Source: Marinospirillum sp.
Lineage (GTDB): Bacteria; Pseudomonadota; Gammaproteobacteria; Pseudomonadales; Halomonadaceae
Assembly (NCBI GenBank): GCA_007116195.1
Contig: SKIX01000222.1
Location: 1-6,192 of the forward strand
Direction: 5' to 3'
Length of the DNA stretch: 6,192 nucleotides
Each line of letters begins with the position of its first letter. Position 1 is the first letter of the stretch. Both the position numbers and the translations under genes were made by a program. Under the pieces are notes generated by a model, which was not told the origin of the DNA, did no database searches, and saw only the letters and a list, made by a program, of their open reading frames with translations. Of this stretch, positions 1-6,192 are shown piece by piece.

Positions 1-2
1 AC

Positions 3-992
3 TATCTGGTTGAAGAACTAAGAGATTCAGGGAAAAATAAAAAGTGGCAAAAGGTTGATTCAGAAATCGAGAGTCAGCCTTTATTGATCAGAGAAACACA
101 GGATGCTGGGGAGGGTTTTACCCTTCTTCCTCAGGACGCATCAATCCGCTATTCGCACAAAGAAACCTACAGACAAGCGGTCAACGGCAGGCAAAGACGT
201 TATACACTGCGGTGGTTGAACCAGGGTGACTGGGTGACCGTGGCTGGCCATGCAGGACTCAATCCGATGAACTCTTCACGTTTGGCGCTGCAAGACAGCG
301 AGGACTTTAAGTTGCTCATCTCACCAGGGAAAGAGCACGAGCTACTGAAAAGGAAAGCAGGTCAGTCCTTTATCTTGACGGCGATTAGTCTGGCAACGCT
401 GATGCTGGCCGTCACCGCCTTCTTTACCCTCGATGGACAGTTTAGTCCGGGGAACCTGGTGTACACCCTTATGGTCATTCCCGCCTTCTTATTGGCCAAT
501 GTAGTGATTCTGCATTATAACGATCTGGTTTTGATTAAAAACCGCTGCATAAAAGCACGGGAGAATATTAAGGTTCAGCTTCAGAAAAGGGCGGATCTCT
601 GGCCGCAAATCGAAAAGATTGTGAAGCGCTATGCAAGCCATGAGCAATCACTGCTAGCCGCGATCAGTAAAATGCGCGCAGAAAGTAACCTGCAGCCTGA
701 GAGTGTCAAGCAACTGGACACCAAGACGGCCAAGGAGTCTCAGTTGGCGTTGAGTGTCAATGCGCTATCAGAGAGTTACCCAGAGCTTAAATCGGAACCG
801 TTGATTGCTCAATTTCAAACGATTATGACGGATACCGAAAATTATCTGAGCCAGCTGCGAAACAGCTATACCCATAGCGTTGAGATCTATAATACTCGGA
901 TACAAAGTTTTCCAGATATGATCCTTGCCAAGGCTGCACGCTTTAAACCCCTAACCTGGAACCTGTTATTGACTAGAGGCAGTACAGACTAG
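3..992 (+). CDS. GIDE-LemA membrane protein, C-terminal part (5' end outside window)
   Basis: The frame is open from the left edge (first full codon at 3), so this is the last 329 residues of a longer protein; a TTG at 84 is not the start, because recognisable domain sequence precedes it. Residues about 1-105 match the GIDE domain of the MUL1 membrane proteins, including an RRYTLRW..GDWVTVAG stretch and a following DSEDFKLLISPG segment, directly before a membrane helix as in MUL1. Two hydrophobic helices follow (about residues 123-141 and 153-172). From HYNDLVLIKNR onward the protein is a full LemA domain: QLQKRADLWPQIEKIVKRYASHE, then SYPELK, DTEN and YNTRIQSFP near the end. LemA proteins are helical and membrane-anchored, with no settled biochemical activity; ordinary LemA has one N-terminal membrane helix and no GIDE domain. 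No RING domain is seen in the visible part, so ligase activity is not implied. The next gene starts 15 bp downstream. Domain calls are from memory of the families, not from a search. Confidence 0.82.
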   Translation, partial: YLVEELRDSGKNKKWQKVDSEIESQPLLIRETQDAGEGFTLLPQDASIRYSHKETYRQAVNGRQRRYTLRWLNQGDWVTVAGHAGLNPMNSSRLALQDSEDFKLLISPGKEHELLKRKAGQSFILTAISLATLMLAVTAFFTLDGQFSPGNLVYTLMVIPAFLLANVVILHYNDLVLIKNRCIKARENIKVQLQKRADLWPQIEKIVKRYASHEQSLLAAISKMRAESNLQPESVKQLDTKTAKESQLALSVNALSESYPELKSEPLIAQFQTIMTDTENYLSQLRNSYTHSVEIYNTRIQSFPDMILAKAARFKPLTWNLLLTRGSTD

Positions 993-1007
993 AATAGGAA
1001 GAGTAGA

Positions 1008-1241
1008 GTGAAGCATAGAAAATCAGGTTTACCCGGATATTACCAAGCCAAAAAACAAATGTTTGACTCCTTGGAAGACCAGCTTGCCAAGGAGCTGAAG
1101 CAGCTCGAAAGAAAAGAGGAAGAACGAACGCGTGACACACTGGCAGAAGATTTGTCACGGCTGTTGGACAAGTACAAGATAACACCCTGTGAGGCACTTC
1201 GTATCCTCGGAGTAAGCGCAGAAGCACCATCACAAGGATAA
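1008..1241 (+). CDS. Small charged coiled-coil protein, MvaT/H-NS N-terminal-like
   Basis: This 77-residue protein starts at GTG 1008, chosen because AGGAAG at 996-1001 lies 6 bp upstream; the next in-frame ATG (1059) has no comparable site. It begins 15 bp after the GIDE-LemA stop, so both probably share a transcript. A basic N-terminus (KHRKSG) leads to a charged helical stretch (about residues 18-43, rich in E, K, R and L), then LAEDLSRLLDKYKITPCEALRILG. That pattern, coiled coil then L..LL.-Y.-T/S-P..A..IL, recalls the oligomerisation half of MvaT/MvaU and H-NS-like proteins. The DNA-binding C-terminal half expected in those proteins (roughly 120 residues in all) is absent. If the resemblance is real, it could be an H-NS-type antagonist that hetero-oligomerises with a host silencer. 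The similarity is weak and short; it may be an unrelated small coiled-coil protein. No membrane segment or signal peptide. Confidence 0.6.
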   Translation: MKHRKSGLPGYYQAKKQMFDSLEDQLAKELKQLERKEEERTRDTLAEDLSRLLDKYKITPCEALRILGVSAEAPSQG

Positions 1242-1247
1242 GGCAGC

Positions 1248-1279
1248 AAAGTGCCAAGAGAAGAAAGTGCCAAGAGAAG
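1248..1279 (+). repeat. Perfect 16-bp tandem duplication
   Basis: The unit AAAGTGCCAAGAGAAG occurs twice without gap (1248-1263 and 1264-1279), 6 bp after the stop of the small gene. A third copy matching 13 of 16 positions lies at 1348-1363 (AAAGTGCAAAGCGATG), at the left edge of the structured RNA candidate. The tandem pair could be replication slippage or the trace of an insertion event. Each unit carries GTGC after an A run, similar to the GTGYG start of group II introns. Confidence 0.85.
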
Positions 1280-1350
1280 GTTGCCCGTTCATTGAAAAAA
1301 ATGCGATGGGTCGCTTAGCAGGCTAGGCCGTTATCCGAGGCTGCGAAAAA

Positions 1351-1590
1351 GTGCAAAGCGATGAAAACCTTATAGGTTCAAGCCAATAACGTGATCCGTT
1401 TTCCAGACAAGTCTTGGTGCTGAATACTACTAGGTAAGAGAGAAAGGGACAGTGACCTGAAAGCTAATGAACTAAGACGAAGCTGATGTTCGCAGCACAA
1501 TAATAAACGAAACAAACTTAAGCGCCATCTCGCTGGTTAACCGATATGGTGGGATACTTCTGACCTTCTGATGGTGGCGAGCTTAAACCT
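1351..1590 (+). ncRNA. Structured RNA candidate, group II intron 5' half (domain I)-like
   Basis: This non-coding stretch contains several stems: AACC/GGTT at 1366-1369 with 1375-1378; a CCAGA/TCTTGG hairpin at 1403-1417; AGGT/ACCT at 1432-1435 with 1455-1458; GCTG/CAGC at 1482-1485 with 1493-1496; and a long-range helix pairing 1518-1529 with 1573-1586 (TTAAGC with GCTTAA, GCCATC with GGTGGC, two-base bulge). The overall look (GTGC near the left end, short hairpins, GAAAG and ACGAAG segments, then a long arm ending just before an ORF) resembles domain I of bacterial group II introns. An intact intron would carry a reverse transcriptase in domain IV followed by domains V and VI; none is visible here, so at best this is a 5' fragment. 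Alternatives are a long structured leader of the downstream gene or a stand-alone RNA partner. The exact ends are uncertain, and the group II reading is recognition from memory. The flanks 1280-1350 and 1591-1614 hold only a small GCGA/TCGC hairpin (1303-1314) and the next gene's ribosome binding site. Confidence 0.45.
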
Positions 1591-1614
1591 TGTCATAAAG
1601 GAGCACAGCATACC

Positions 1615-2454
1615 GTGAGCAGGCTATTGATTGGCTTTGACTCGGCTTGGACACCTTCCAGCTCAGGCGCGCTTGTAGGCGTTCTCTGTTTAGGAAACGG
1701 TGCTTATCAAGAACTAGGCTTACCTCAGACTGTCAACTACAGTCAGGCGACGGCTAGGATCAGCCAGTGGCAATCGGAATATAAACCGAAGGCAACGGTG
1801 GTCATGCTCGATCAGCCGACGATCGTAAAGAATCCATCTGGCCAGAGACCTGTAGAGAATTTGGTCGGCTCACCAGTCAGCCGCCGTTATGGTGGTGTAC
1901 AGCCAGCCAATACGGGAAGGACTGAAATGTTCGGTCAAAATGCACCTGTATGGTCTTTTTTGGACAAGTTTGGTGGGCCAGCTCATCCTCTTGAGCACCT
2001 AAAAGCAACCTGGGTTATCGAAACCTATCCGGTGCTTTCAATGATTGCACTAGGCTGGACGCTATCTGACTCAGTACGCCCCACGGGAAGACTGCCAAAA
2101 TACAACCCCGAGCGTAGCAAGACTTTCTCAATTGCTGATTGGCAGCATGTCTGCAAGCGTGTTGCCCAGGAGCTAGGTGAGCGCAAGCTTTTAAAAAGTG
2201 CTGCTTGGCTGGATTGGGCTGCCCAACAAAAGCCCCGTAAAACCGATCAAGATCACCTTGATGCCTGCATTTGCCTTTTGGTTGCCCTGCAACTGGTTGA
2301 GGGGAAGCAGTGTCTAATGATTGGTGATATGGACACTGGCTATATCGTCGTACCCTACTCGGATACTCTTGCAAATGAGCTGGAAGCCCGCTGTATCCAA
2401 ACCAAAAGAGCCCCTGGTGACTGGGTGAAGCCCTTTATCTTATCTGCACCCTAA
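1615..2454 (+). CDS. DUF429 protein, predicted RNase H-fold nuclease
   Basis: This 279-residue protein has DUF429/COG2410-type features and a typical length for the group. The N-terminus LLIGFDSAWT (D9) gives the first RNase H-fold strand and acidic residue. VVMLDQP (D66) followed by NPSGQRPVEN is the second acidic motif; VIETYP (E136) and DQDHLDACICLLVAL (D211, D213, D216) complete a set of acidic residues that in this fold would coordinate metal ions for phosphodiester cleavage. The tail MIGDMDTGYIVVP is also familiar from the family. No membrane segment or extra domain is seen, so a soluble cytoplasmic protein is likely. Activity and substrate are not established for the family as far as I know; nuclease is a fold-based prediction. 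GTG 1615 is preferred because AAAGGAG (1597-1603) precedes it and the family's first strand begins five codons later; the 11-bp spacing is slightly long. The gene directly follows the intron-like RNA and is followed 125 bp later by an IS21-like end, suggesting it arrived as mobile cargo. Confidence 0.85.
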   Translation: MSRLLIGFDSAWTPSSSGALVGVLCLGNGAYQELGLPQTVNYSQATARISQWQSEYKPKATVVMLDQPTIVKNPSGQRPVENLVGSPVSRRYGGVQPANTGRTEMFGQNAPVWSFLDKFGGPAHPLEHLKATWVIETYPVLSMIALGWTLSDSVRPTGRLPKYNPERSKTFSIADWQHVCKRVAQELGERKLLKSAAWLDWAAQQKPRKTDQDHLDACICLLVALQLVEGKQCLMIGDMDTGYIVVPYSDTLANELEARCIQTKRAPGDWVKPFILSAP

Positions 2455-2579
2455 ACACTGACCTAATCTGATCCTGCCACTCAGCCAGGCTATCCAGGAC
2501 ATGCTAAAGCGCCTAGGTGTTGTCATGCTCCAGCTGCTCGAGAAGAGAAGCATAAAAGTCATTAAGAGGCACCAACCTA
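2455..2579 (+). other. Gene-free spacer after the DUF429 gene
   Basis: No convincing gene, terminator or RNA is seen here. One frame is open across much of it and continues into the repeats below, but it has no start with a ribosome binding site and no recognised domain; it might be a worn transposase tail. An 8-bp CCTAGGTG word occurs at 2512-2519 and 2576-2583; its core is a palindrome and I attach no meaning to it. Confidence 0.5.
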
Positions 2580-2624
2580 GGTGGCAGCTTTCGTCTGGAA
2601 TGGGTGGCAGCTTTCACTTGGAAT
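2580..2624 (+). mobile_element. Solitary IS21-family-like terminal repeats
   Basis: Two direct repeats of 22 bp lie one base apart (2580-2601 and 2603-2624) and match at 19 of 22 positions. The shared core is GGTGGCAGCTTTC, then a variable part, then TGGAAT. This wording and roughly 23-bp period are what I remember from the multiple terminal repeats of IS21-family elements, to which the IstA transposase binds. No istA or istB gene is present on either side in the window, so this is an orphan end left by deletion or decay. The element's outer boundary and its orientation cannot be fixed from the sequence alone. Confidence 0.5.
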
Positions 2625-2643
2625 AGGTAACCACAGTTTTCAG

Positions 2644-2900
2644 CAGCCTTCTATCATCGAATAGGCTGGGGCTTGATGACAAATTGATTCGAAGAGACCG
2701 GCCGTCCTGCGGCTATGATTTTAAATTGCTCAGTAAATAAATTCACTTGATCACCTGGATCATGTAGCATAAACCTAACTGACCGAAAGACCCTAAGGGC
2801 ATCGGTTGGGGTTAAATATCACTTAAAAATCAACTCGGTTTTCCTAGAGAAAGCTGAGGACATTCATTTAAAAGACTTCAACGTTCTTTGCGGATCGTTG
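2644..2900 (+). ncRNA. Hairpin-rich leader or small RNA candidate before the helicase gene
   Basis: Six stem-loops follow one another in about 260 nt: CAGCCT/AGGCTG at 2644-2649 with 2663-2668; GCCG/CGGC at 2701-2704 with 2710-2713; TGATC/GATCA at 2748-2752 with 2758-2762; CCGA..CCCT/AGGG..TCGG between 2783 and 2805, extendable outward by AACC/GGTT to 2772-2813; a continuous 10-bp stem (two G-U pairs) at 2834-2843 with 2849-2858, loop CTAGA; and CAACG/CGTTG at 2879-2883 with 2896-2900. None is followed by a clear T run, so they are not obvious terminators. No known riboswitch was recognised. This could be the untranslated leader of the large gene downstream, an independent RNA, or eroded mobile-element DNA. 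Short stems occur by chance, so the 10-bp stem and the 2772-2813 structure carry most of the weight. I found no convincing promoter. Confidence 0.35.
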
Positions 2901-2935
2901 TTGCGCTTTGCTATGCCTAAGCATTGAGGTTTCAC

Positions 2936-5900
2936 ATGAGTAAACGTTGGATCAACCTGTCAGGGATTTTTTTAACCCCACTGATGGCCGGTCTTCAATC
3001 ATTCATTAAGGTGGTCGGATCGGGTACAGGCTTGGGTAAGAGCTACTCCTGCATTCTGGCGCTGCATATCTATCTAAAAGAGCTGCTGCAAAAGGGAGAT
3101 GAACGGTCAGTCTTAGCGATCTATTTGGCCCCCCAGCATAATCAGATTGCGTTTCCTGACAAGATAGCGAAAGACCTTGAGCAGGTAGCTACTGCGATTA
3201 TTCGAGTCAAACCTATCTCAGCTGTCGCCTTGAGCAATATAGAATCTGAAACCAATGCCTATGATGCGGTCAGCTCTCTTTTCTTTAATGGCGATGGGCG
3301 AACACCGAACGCTTTATACTCAGGGTTGAAGAAAGCAGCCAAGATCATTGACGCAGCTTCGCAAAAGAGCCCATCGCCAACCAGGTTTGAGCAGACGCTA
3401 GCCTTCATCCAAGCAGGCAAGTACAACCTAGACGCTATCCTTGGCAAGCTGCAGCAGGGCGCTCCACTTGAGGAAGGCCACCTGATGGATCCTGGTGCAA
3501 GGGCTGAGCTTTATGAGCAGCAAAAAAGCTACGAAGAGCAGAAGGAGAAATTACAGGTTCGGCTGAAAGAACTTGCCGGTAACTTTCAGAATATCCTGCT
3601 GCACTCCTACAAAAACCAGCCCTTCTACGAGGCCATCAAACAAAACCTATCCAAGCCAACGCTCAAGGAGTTCAGGGCTGTAACGGCATCCTTTTATCCA
3701 TTCCTGCATTACCAGCTTTCAGGTGAGCGCCATGTATTAATGGGAATGACCGTCGCTAAACTCATGACCCAGCACCCTGTGTTTTCGCCAAAGTACGTGA
3801 AGAAAGGAAATTTCGTAAAATGGAGCGTCCGTACTGCAAGTGCAGAAGCGCTCATTGATGACACCAGTGACCTGCTCACCAAGTTTCGCGAGCAGCTTGC
3901 ACTAGCCGATGCAGCTGAAGCCAGGGATTCGCTGCCGGGTTGCCGTAAGCTACTTGATGCAGAGGTGCATCTTTATCTGGATGAATCGGACAGCTCTAAA
4001 ACAACGATCAGTGACGCCCTACATAAGAACCAAGAAGATCGTGGAATTATTCAGGCCAATGGAGCTCTTGCAAAGGAAGCGGGCAGCGTGCTTTATGACC
4101 CTGAACAGCTACCCTTGCTAGAGCGCATACCGGATACAGACAGAGAGGCGTATCGTTACCTAACCCGTGGCGAAGAGGATGATGCCCTTGAGCGCCAGAT
4201 CGGTAAGGATATTCTGCGTAAAATTCAAGACACCATTATAGAGTATGTCGCTTCTACCAACTGGGACCGCTCAGGCCGTGATGCAGCGCTAATTGCGCAA
4301 GACCTGAACAAGGATATTCGTTTTCTTGCCCAGTCGCTCTTGAGAGCGCCCTACTGTACAGTGGAGGCGGGGGTCGAACGCTCTGTGTTTGAAATGACCT
4401 CTGCTTTTGGTGGCGAGATGTTTGGTTTTATTGGTTCCCGCTACTTGGATCGCTATGTTGTGACGGCCACCCCCAGCTCAATACGCATTACCGAGCCTGA
4501 GTACCTCACCCAGAACCAGCCCTCGATTCCGTTACGCAACCTTTTCCTGCTGATTACCCTTAACTGGTTTATTTTCTTGTCTTTGAGTCGTCGACCCGGT
4601 GGGGAGGTGGCCAATGAAAAGCTGCGCGCTCAAGTCGTTGAGCAGGTCAATAGCCTGCTGAGTTCAAGTGATTCAGAAACAGCCTCTCACCAAGTTGAAG
4701 TCCTTAAGAAGTTTATCAAGTCGCTTTATTCAAAAACTGAAACGGGTCTTCTGGGGGTGGCTAAACCCTTCCGTATGCCTGGGAAAAGCAAAAATGATTT
4801 AACCTACCATACGGCTTGTGCTTTTGATTGCATTATTAGAAGCAGCCTCTTGGGAGGAGAGATGAATTCAGGCGTATTTTCACCCAAGGGGGTTGAGGCG
4901 AATGAACTGCTGGGTGAGGCCACTGAGTTTTTTAACCAGCTGCCCAATCAACCCATTGATATGGATTACGGCTACCGTAAAACCACAACCATCTTTGGCC
5001 TGGCTCAGACAGACAACCAGGATTACATGATTGCGCGGGATAAAAGCCATGTTGTTTTTCCGATCAAGTACCGGCGTGAAGCGGCAGAGTCCTATCTGAC
5101 TAAACTGGTTTGCAGCAGTCAAAGGCGGGTGTGTTGCTTCTTAATGAGTGCCACGGGTGCTTATGAAAACAGCCATATCCCAGCATGGTCGATGCAGGCT
5201 CTTCGCTACTTGGCTGCCAGCCAGGACATCGCTTTTTTGACCATGAGTCAAGAAGACTATGCAATCACCGCAGCCAAGCAGCAAGAGCGCGGCAAGCTTA
5301 AAAAAGCCTCTTTCAGAAGCCTAGATGATCTGCCGGACAATGAGCTGATCCGCTTGGCCTATCGTGCAAGAAGTGCATACCTCAAGTCGTTGCAGCAAGA
5401 AGGTGATGAAGAGGGGCAGTCTGACATACCAAAAGGAGCCGACTACCACCTGCTTTCGCTGAGTAACCGCTACAAGCTCCTTGAACTCAACAATATCCTG
5501 AAAGGCTTGGATTTTATTCATAACCCTGCCGACTATGGCGAAGAGGAACACCGGCCAAGATTTGCATTGGCGCTTGCCCAAACTCAGCAGAAATTTTTAG
5601 CGATCATCAGACTCCTGCATAGAGAACCCCGCCTAGACTCAAGTTATTCAATAGAAAGACTCCTCGGTTCTGAGTCCAGTTTTGGTTCCAGTGTGGGCTA
5701 TGGCATCTACGCACTGACCACCAGGCCGCGCTCCAGCAGGTTTGAATCCCCGCAGCGCTTACAGCGTAAAACCTTGATTGTCTGCTACGCATCCGCTCTG
5801 GATAAAGCACTGACCAGAATTTTCAAGCAACCTGTTAAAAATCCGAATAGCCCTGAATATAAGCTCAAAGAGCTATTAGGCATGGCTCCAGAGAAGCCGC

Positions 5901-6192
5901 TGGCTGATACTTCTGCTTCCGACTTTAACCCCATGAACTACCTGCTCAACCATTATCACGCCTGTAATGTGTACCTTGTCAGTGCCTATCAGTCCTCAGC
6001 GCGGGGTGTGAACTTTATCGTCAACAAGGAAACGCCCCTGCTAAAATCTTGGTTGAAAAAGCCCGGCAAAAATACAAACTTGTCGATCTTTGGTGAAGAT
6101 CAGCCACAGGATAAAGACTTTAGCCCTAGGGATCTTGACTGCCTTTTTATGGCTGCCCCGCCTTACTATTCAGAGTTGAACCCCCACTTAGA
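2936..6192 (+). CDS. Very large SF2 helicase-like ATPase (3' end outside window)
   Basis: The frame runs unbroken for 1085 codons to the right edge. ATG 2936 follows GAGGT (2926-2930) by 5 bp, and an in-frame TAA at 2918 closes the frame upstream. SF2 motif I is VVGSGTGLGKS (K35, S36), close to the N-terminus; VLAIYLAPQHNQ (59-70) fits motif Ia. A helical insert follows, with a coiled-coil-like stretch at about 190-213. Motif II is LYLDES (D349, E350), far from motif I. YVVTATPSS (507-515) looks like motif III, and a second such motif, FLMSATGAY, sits at 735-743. RKTLIVCYASALDKAL (from 944) fits motif IV, and LVSAYQSSARGVNF (1014-1027, R1023) fits motif V or the arginine-bearing C-terminal lobe. 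The expected role is ATP-driven remodelling or translocation on nucleic acid in the cytoplasm; substrate unknown. No nuclease, methylase or membrane domain is seen in the visible part. I cannot name the family. The order of late motifs recalls Rad3/DinG-type helicases, but the cysteine cluster of that group is not evident. Confidence 0.75.
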   Translation, partial: MSKRWINLSGIFLTPLMAGLQSFIKVVGSGTGLGKSYSCILALHIYLKELLQKGDERSVLAIYLAPQHNQIAFPDKIAKDLEQVATAIIRVKPISAVALSNIESETNAYDAVSSLFFNGDGRTPNALYSGLKKAAKIIDAASQKSPSPTRFEQTLAFIQAGKYNLDAILGKLQQGAPLEEGHLMDPGARAELYEQQKSYEEQKEKLQVRLKELAGNFQNILLHSYKNQPFYEAIKQNLSKPTLKEFRAVTASFYPFLHYQLSGERHVLMGMTVAKLMTQHPVFSPKYVKKGNFVKWSVRTASAEALIDDTSDLLTKFREQLALADAAEARDSLPGCRKLLDAEVHLYLDESDSSKTTISDALHKNQEDRGIIQANGALAKEAGSVLYDPEQLPLLERIPDTDREAYRYLTRGEEDDALERQIGKDILRKIQDTIIEYVASTNWDRSGRDAALIAQDLNKDIRFLAQSLLRAPYCTVEAGVERSVFEMTSAFGGEMFGFIGSRYLDRYVVTATPSSIRITEPEYLTQNQPSIPLRNLFLLITLNWFIFLSLSRRPGGEVANEKLRAQVVEQVNSLLSSSDSETASHQVEVLKKFIKSLYSKTETGLLGVAKPFRMPGKSKNDLTYHTACAFDCIIRSSLLGGEMNSGVFSPKGVEANELLGEATEFFNQLPNQPIDMDYGYRKTTTIFGLAQTDNQDYMIARDKSHVVFPIKYRREAAESYLTKLVCSSQRRVCCFLMSATGAYENSHIPAWSMQALRYLAASQDIAFLTMSQEDYAITAAKQQERGKLKKASFRSLDDLPDNELIRLAYRARSAYLKSLQQEGDEEGQSDIPKGADYHLLSLSNRYKLLELNNILKGLDFIHNPADYGEEEHRPRFALALAQTQQKFLAIIRLLHREPRLDSSYSIERLLGSESSFGSSVGYGIYALTTRPRSSRFESPQRLQRKTLIVCYASALDKALTRIFKQPVKNPNSPEYKLKELLGMAPEKPLADTSASDFNPMNYLLNHYHACNVYLVSAYQSSARGVNFIVNKETPLLKSWLKKPGKNTNLSIFGEDQPQDKDFSPRDLDCLFMAAPPYYSELNPHL

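Noticed and set aside
84..992. TTG at 84 as the start of the LemA-domain protein
   Set aside because: The same frame is open to the window edge and the upstream codons fit the GIDE domain, so the true start lies outside the window.
973..1273. Reverse-strand open frames overlapping the small gene
   Set aside because: They lie antisense to a gene with a clear ribosome binding site and have no domain or start signal; likely shadows.
1370..1385. tRNA T-arm-like GGTTCAA
   Set aside because: The flanking bases do not form a 5-bp T stem and no acceptor, D or anticodon arms can be found.
1242..1614. Retron or diversity-generating element RNA
   Set aside because: No reverse transcriptase gene or YxDD motif occurs in any of the coding frames read, so a retron reading has no support.
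2015..2374. Reverse-strand open frame inside the DUF429 gene
   Set aside because: It is antisense to a well-supported coding region, with no recognisable family and a composition typical of a shadow frame.
2512..2583. CCTAGGTG direct repeat as a target-site duplication or attachment site
   Set aside because: It is only 8 bp with a palindromic core, and nothing between the copies looks like an inserted element.
2580..2624. Two-repeat CRISPR
   Set aside because: The repeats are separated by one base, with no spacers and no cas gene; the IS21-end reading fits better.
2684..2719. Promoter TTGATT ... TATGAT before the helicase gene
   Set aside because: The 24-bp spacing is far too long for a sigma-70 promoter and there is no extended -10.
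2455..2935. Group II intron domain V/VI downstream of the DUF429 gene
   Set aside because: No 34-nt hairpin with the AGC triad and GAAA-type loop was found, so an intact intron enclosing the DUF429 gene is not supported.
3909..4121. Forward open frame inside the helicase gene
   Set aside because: It is in a different frame from the helicase, across motif II, without a ribosome binding site; the helicase reading frame is continuous there.
4880..5810. Reverse-strand open frames within the helicase gene
   Set aside because: All are antisense to the continuous helicase frame, which carries recognisable motifs.

Overview
The window looks like a mosaic accessory region, probably from a gammaproteobacterium. 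Support for that is indirect: balanced base composition, ordinary Shine-Dalgarno sites, GTG as well as ATG starts, a short protein recalling the N-terminal half of MvaT/H-NS proteins, and a remnant that looks like an IS21-family end. No rRNA, tRNA, CRISPR array, reverse transcriptase or complete transposase is visible. All four genes are on the + strand.

Left part (3-1241): the frame is already open at the left edge. It encodes the C-terminal 329 residues of a membrane protein with a GIDE (MUL1-type) domain, two membrane segments and a complete LemA domain. After a 15-bp gap comes a 77-residue, highly charged, coiled-coil-like protein with its own Shine-Dalgarno site, so the two are probably co-transcribed.

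First non-coding block (1242-1614): it opens with a perfect 16-bp tandem duplication, with a third degenerate copy about 70 bp further on. Then follows a hairpin-rich stretch of about 240 nt that I read as a structured RNA, most like the 5' half (domain I) of a group II intron. No intron-encoded reverse transcriptase or domain V is present. Instead a DUF429 protein (predicted RNase H-fold nuclease, 279 residues, acidic residues conserved) begins right after it.

Second non-coding block (2455-2935): it contains two 22-bp direct repeats that look like the multiple terminal repeats of an IS21-family element, with no element attached. Then come about 260 nt with six hairpins, one with a continuous 10-bp stem, leading to the next gene.

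Right part (2936-6192): a very large protein, at least 1085 residues and open at the right edge, with recognisable superfamily 2 helicase motifs spread unusually far apart. I cannot assign it to a named family.

Together, a membrane-anchored GIDE-LemA protein, a possible small regulator, an RNase H-fold nuclease and a giant SF2 ATPase flanked by mobile-element scars would fit a defence or mobile-element cargo region. That functional link is inference; nothing in the sequence proves the four genes work together.
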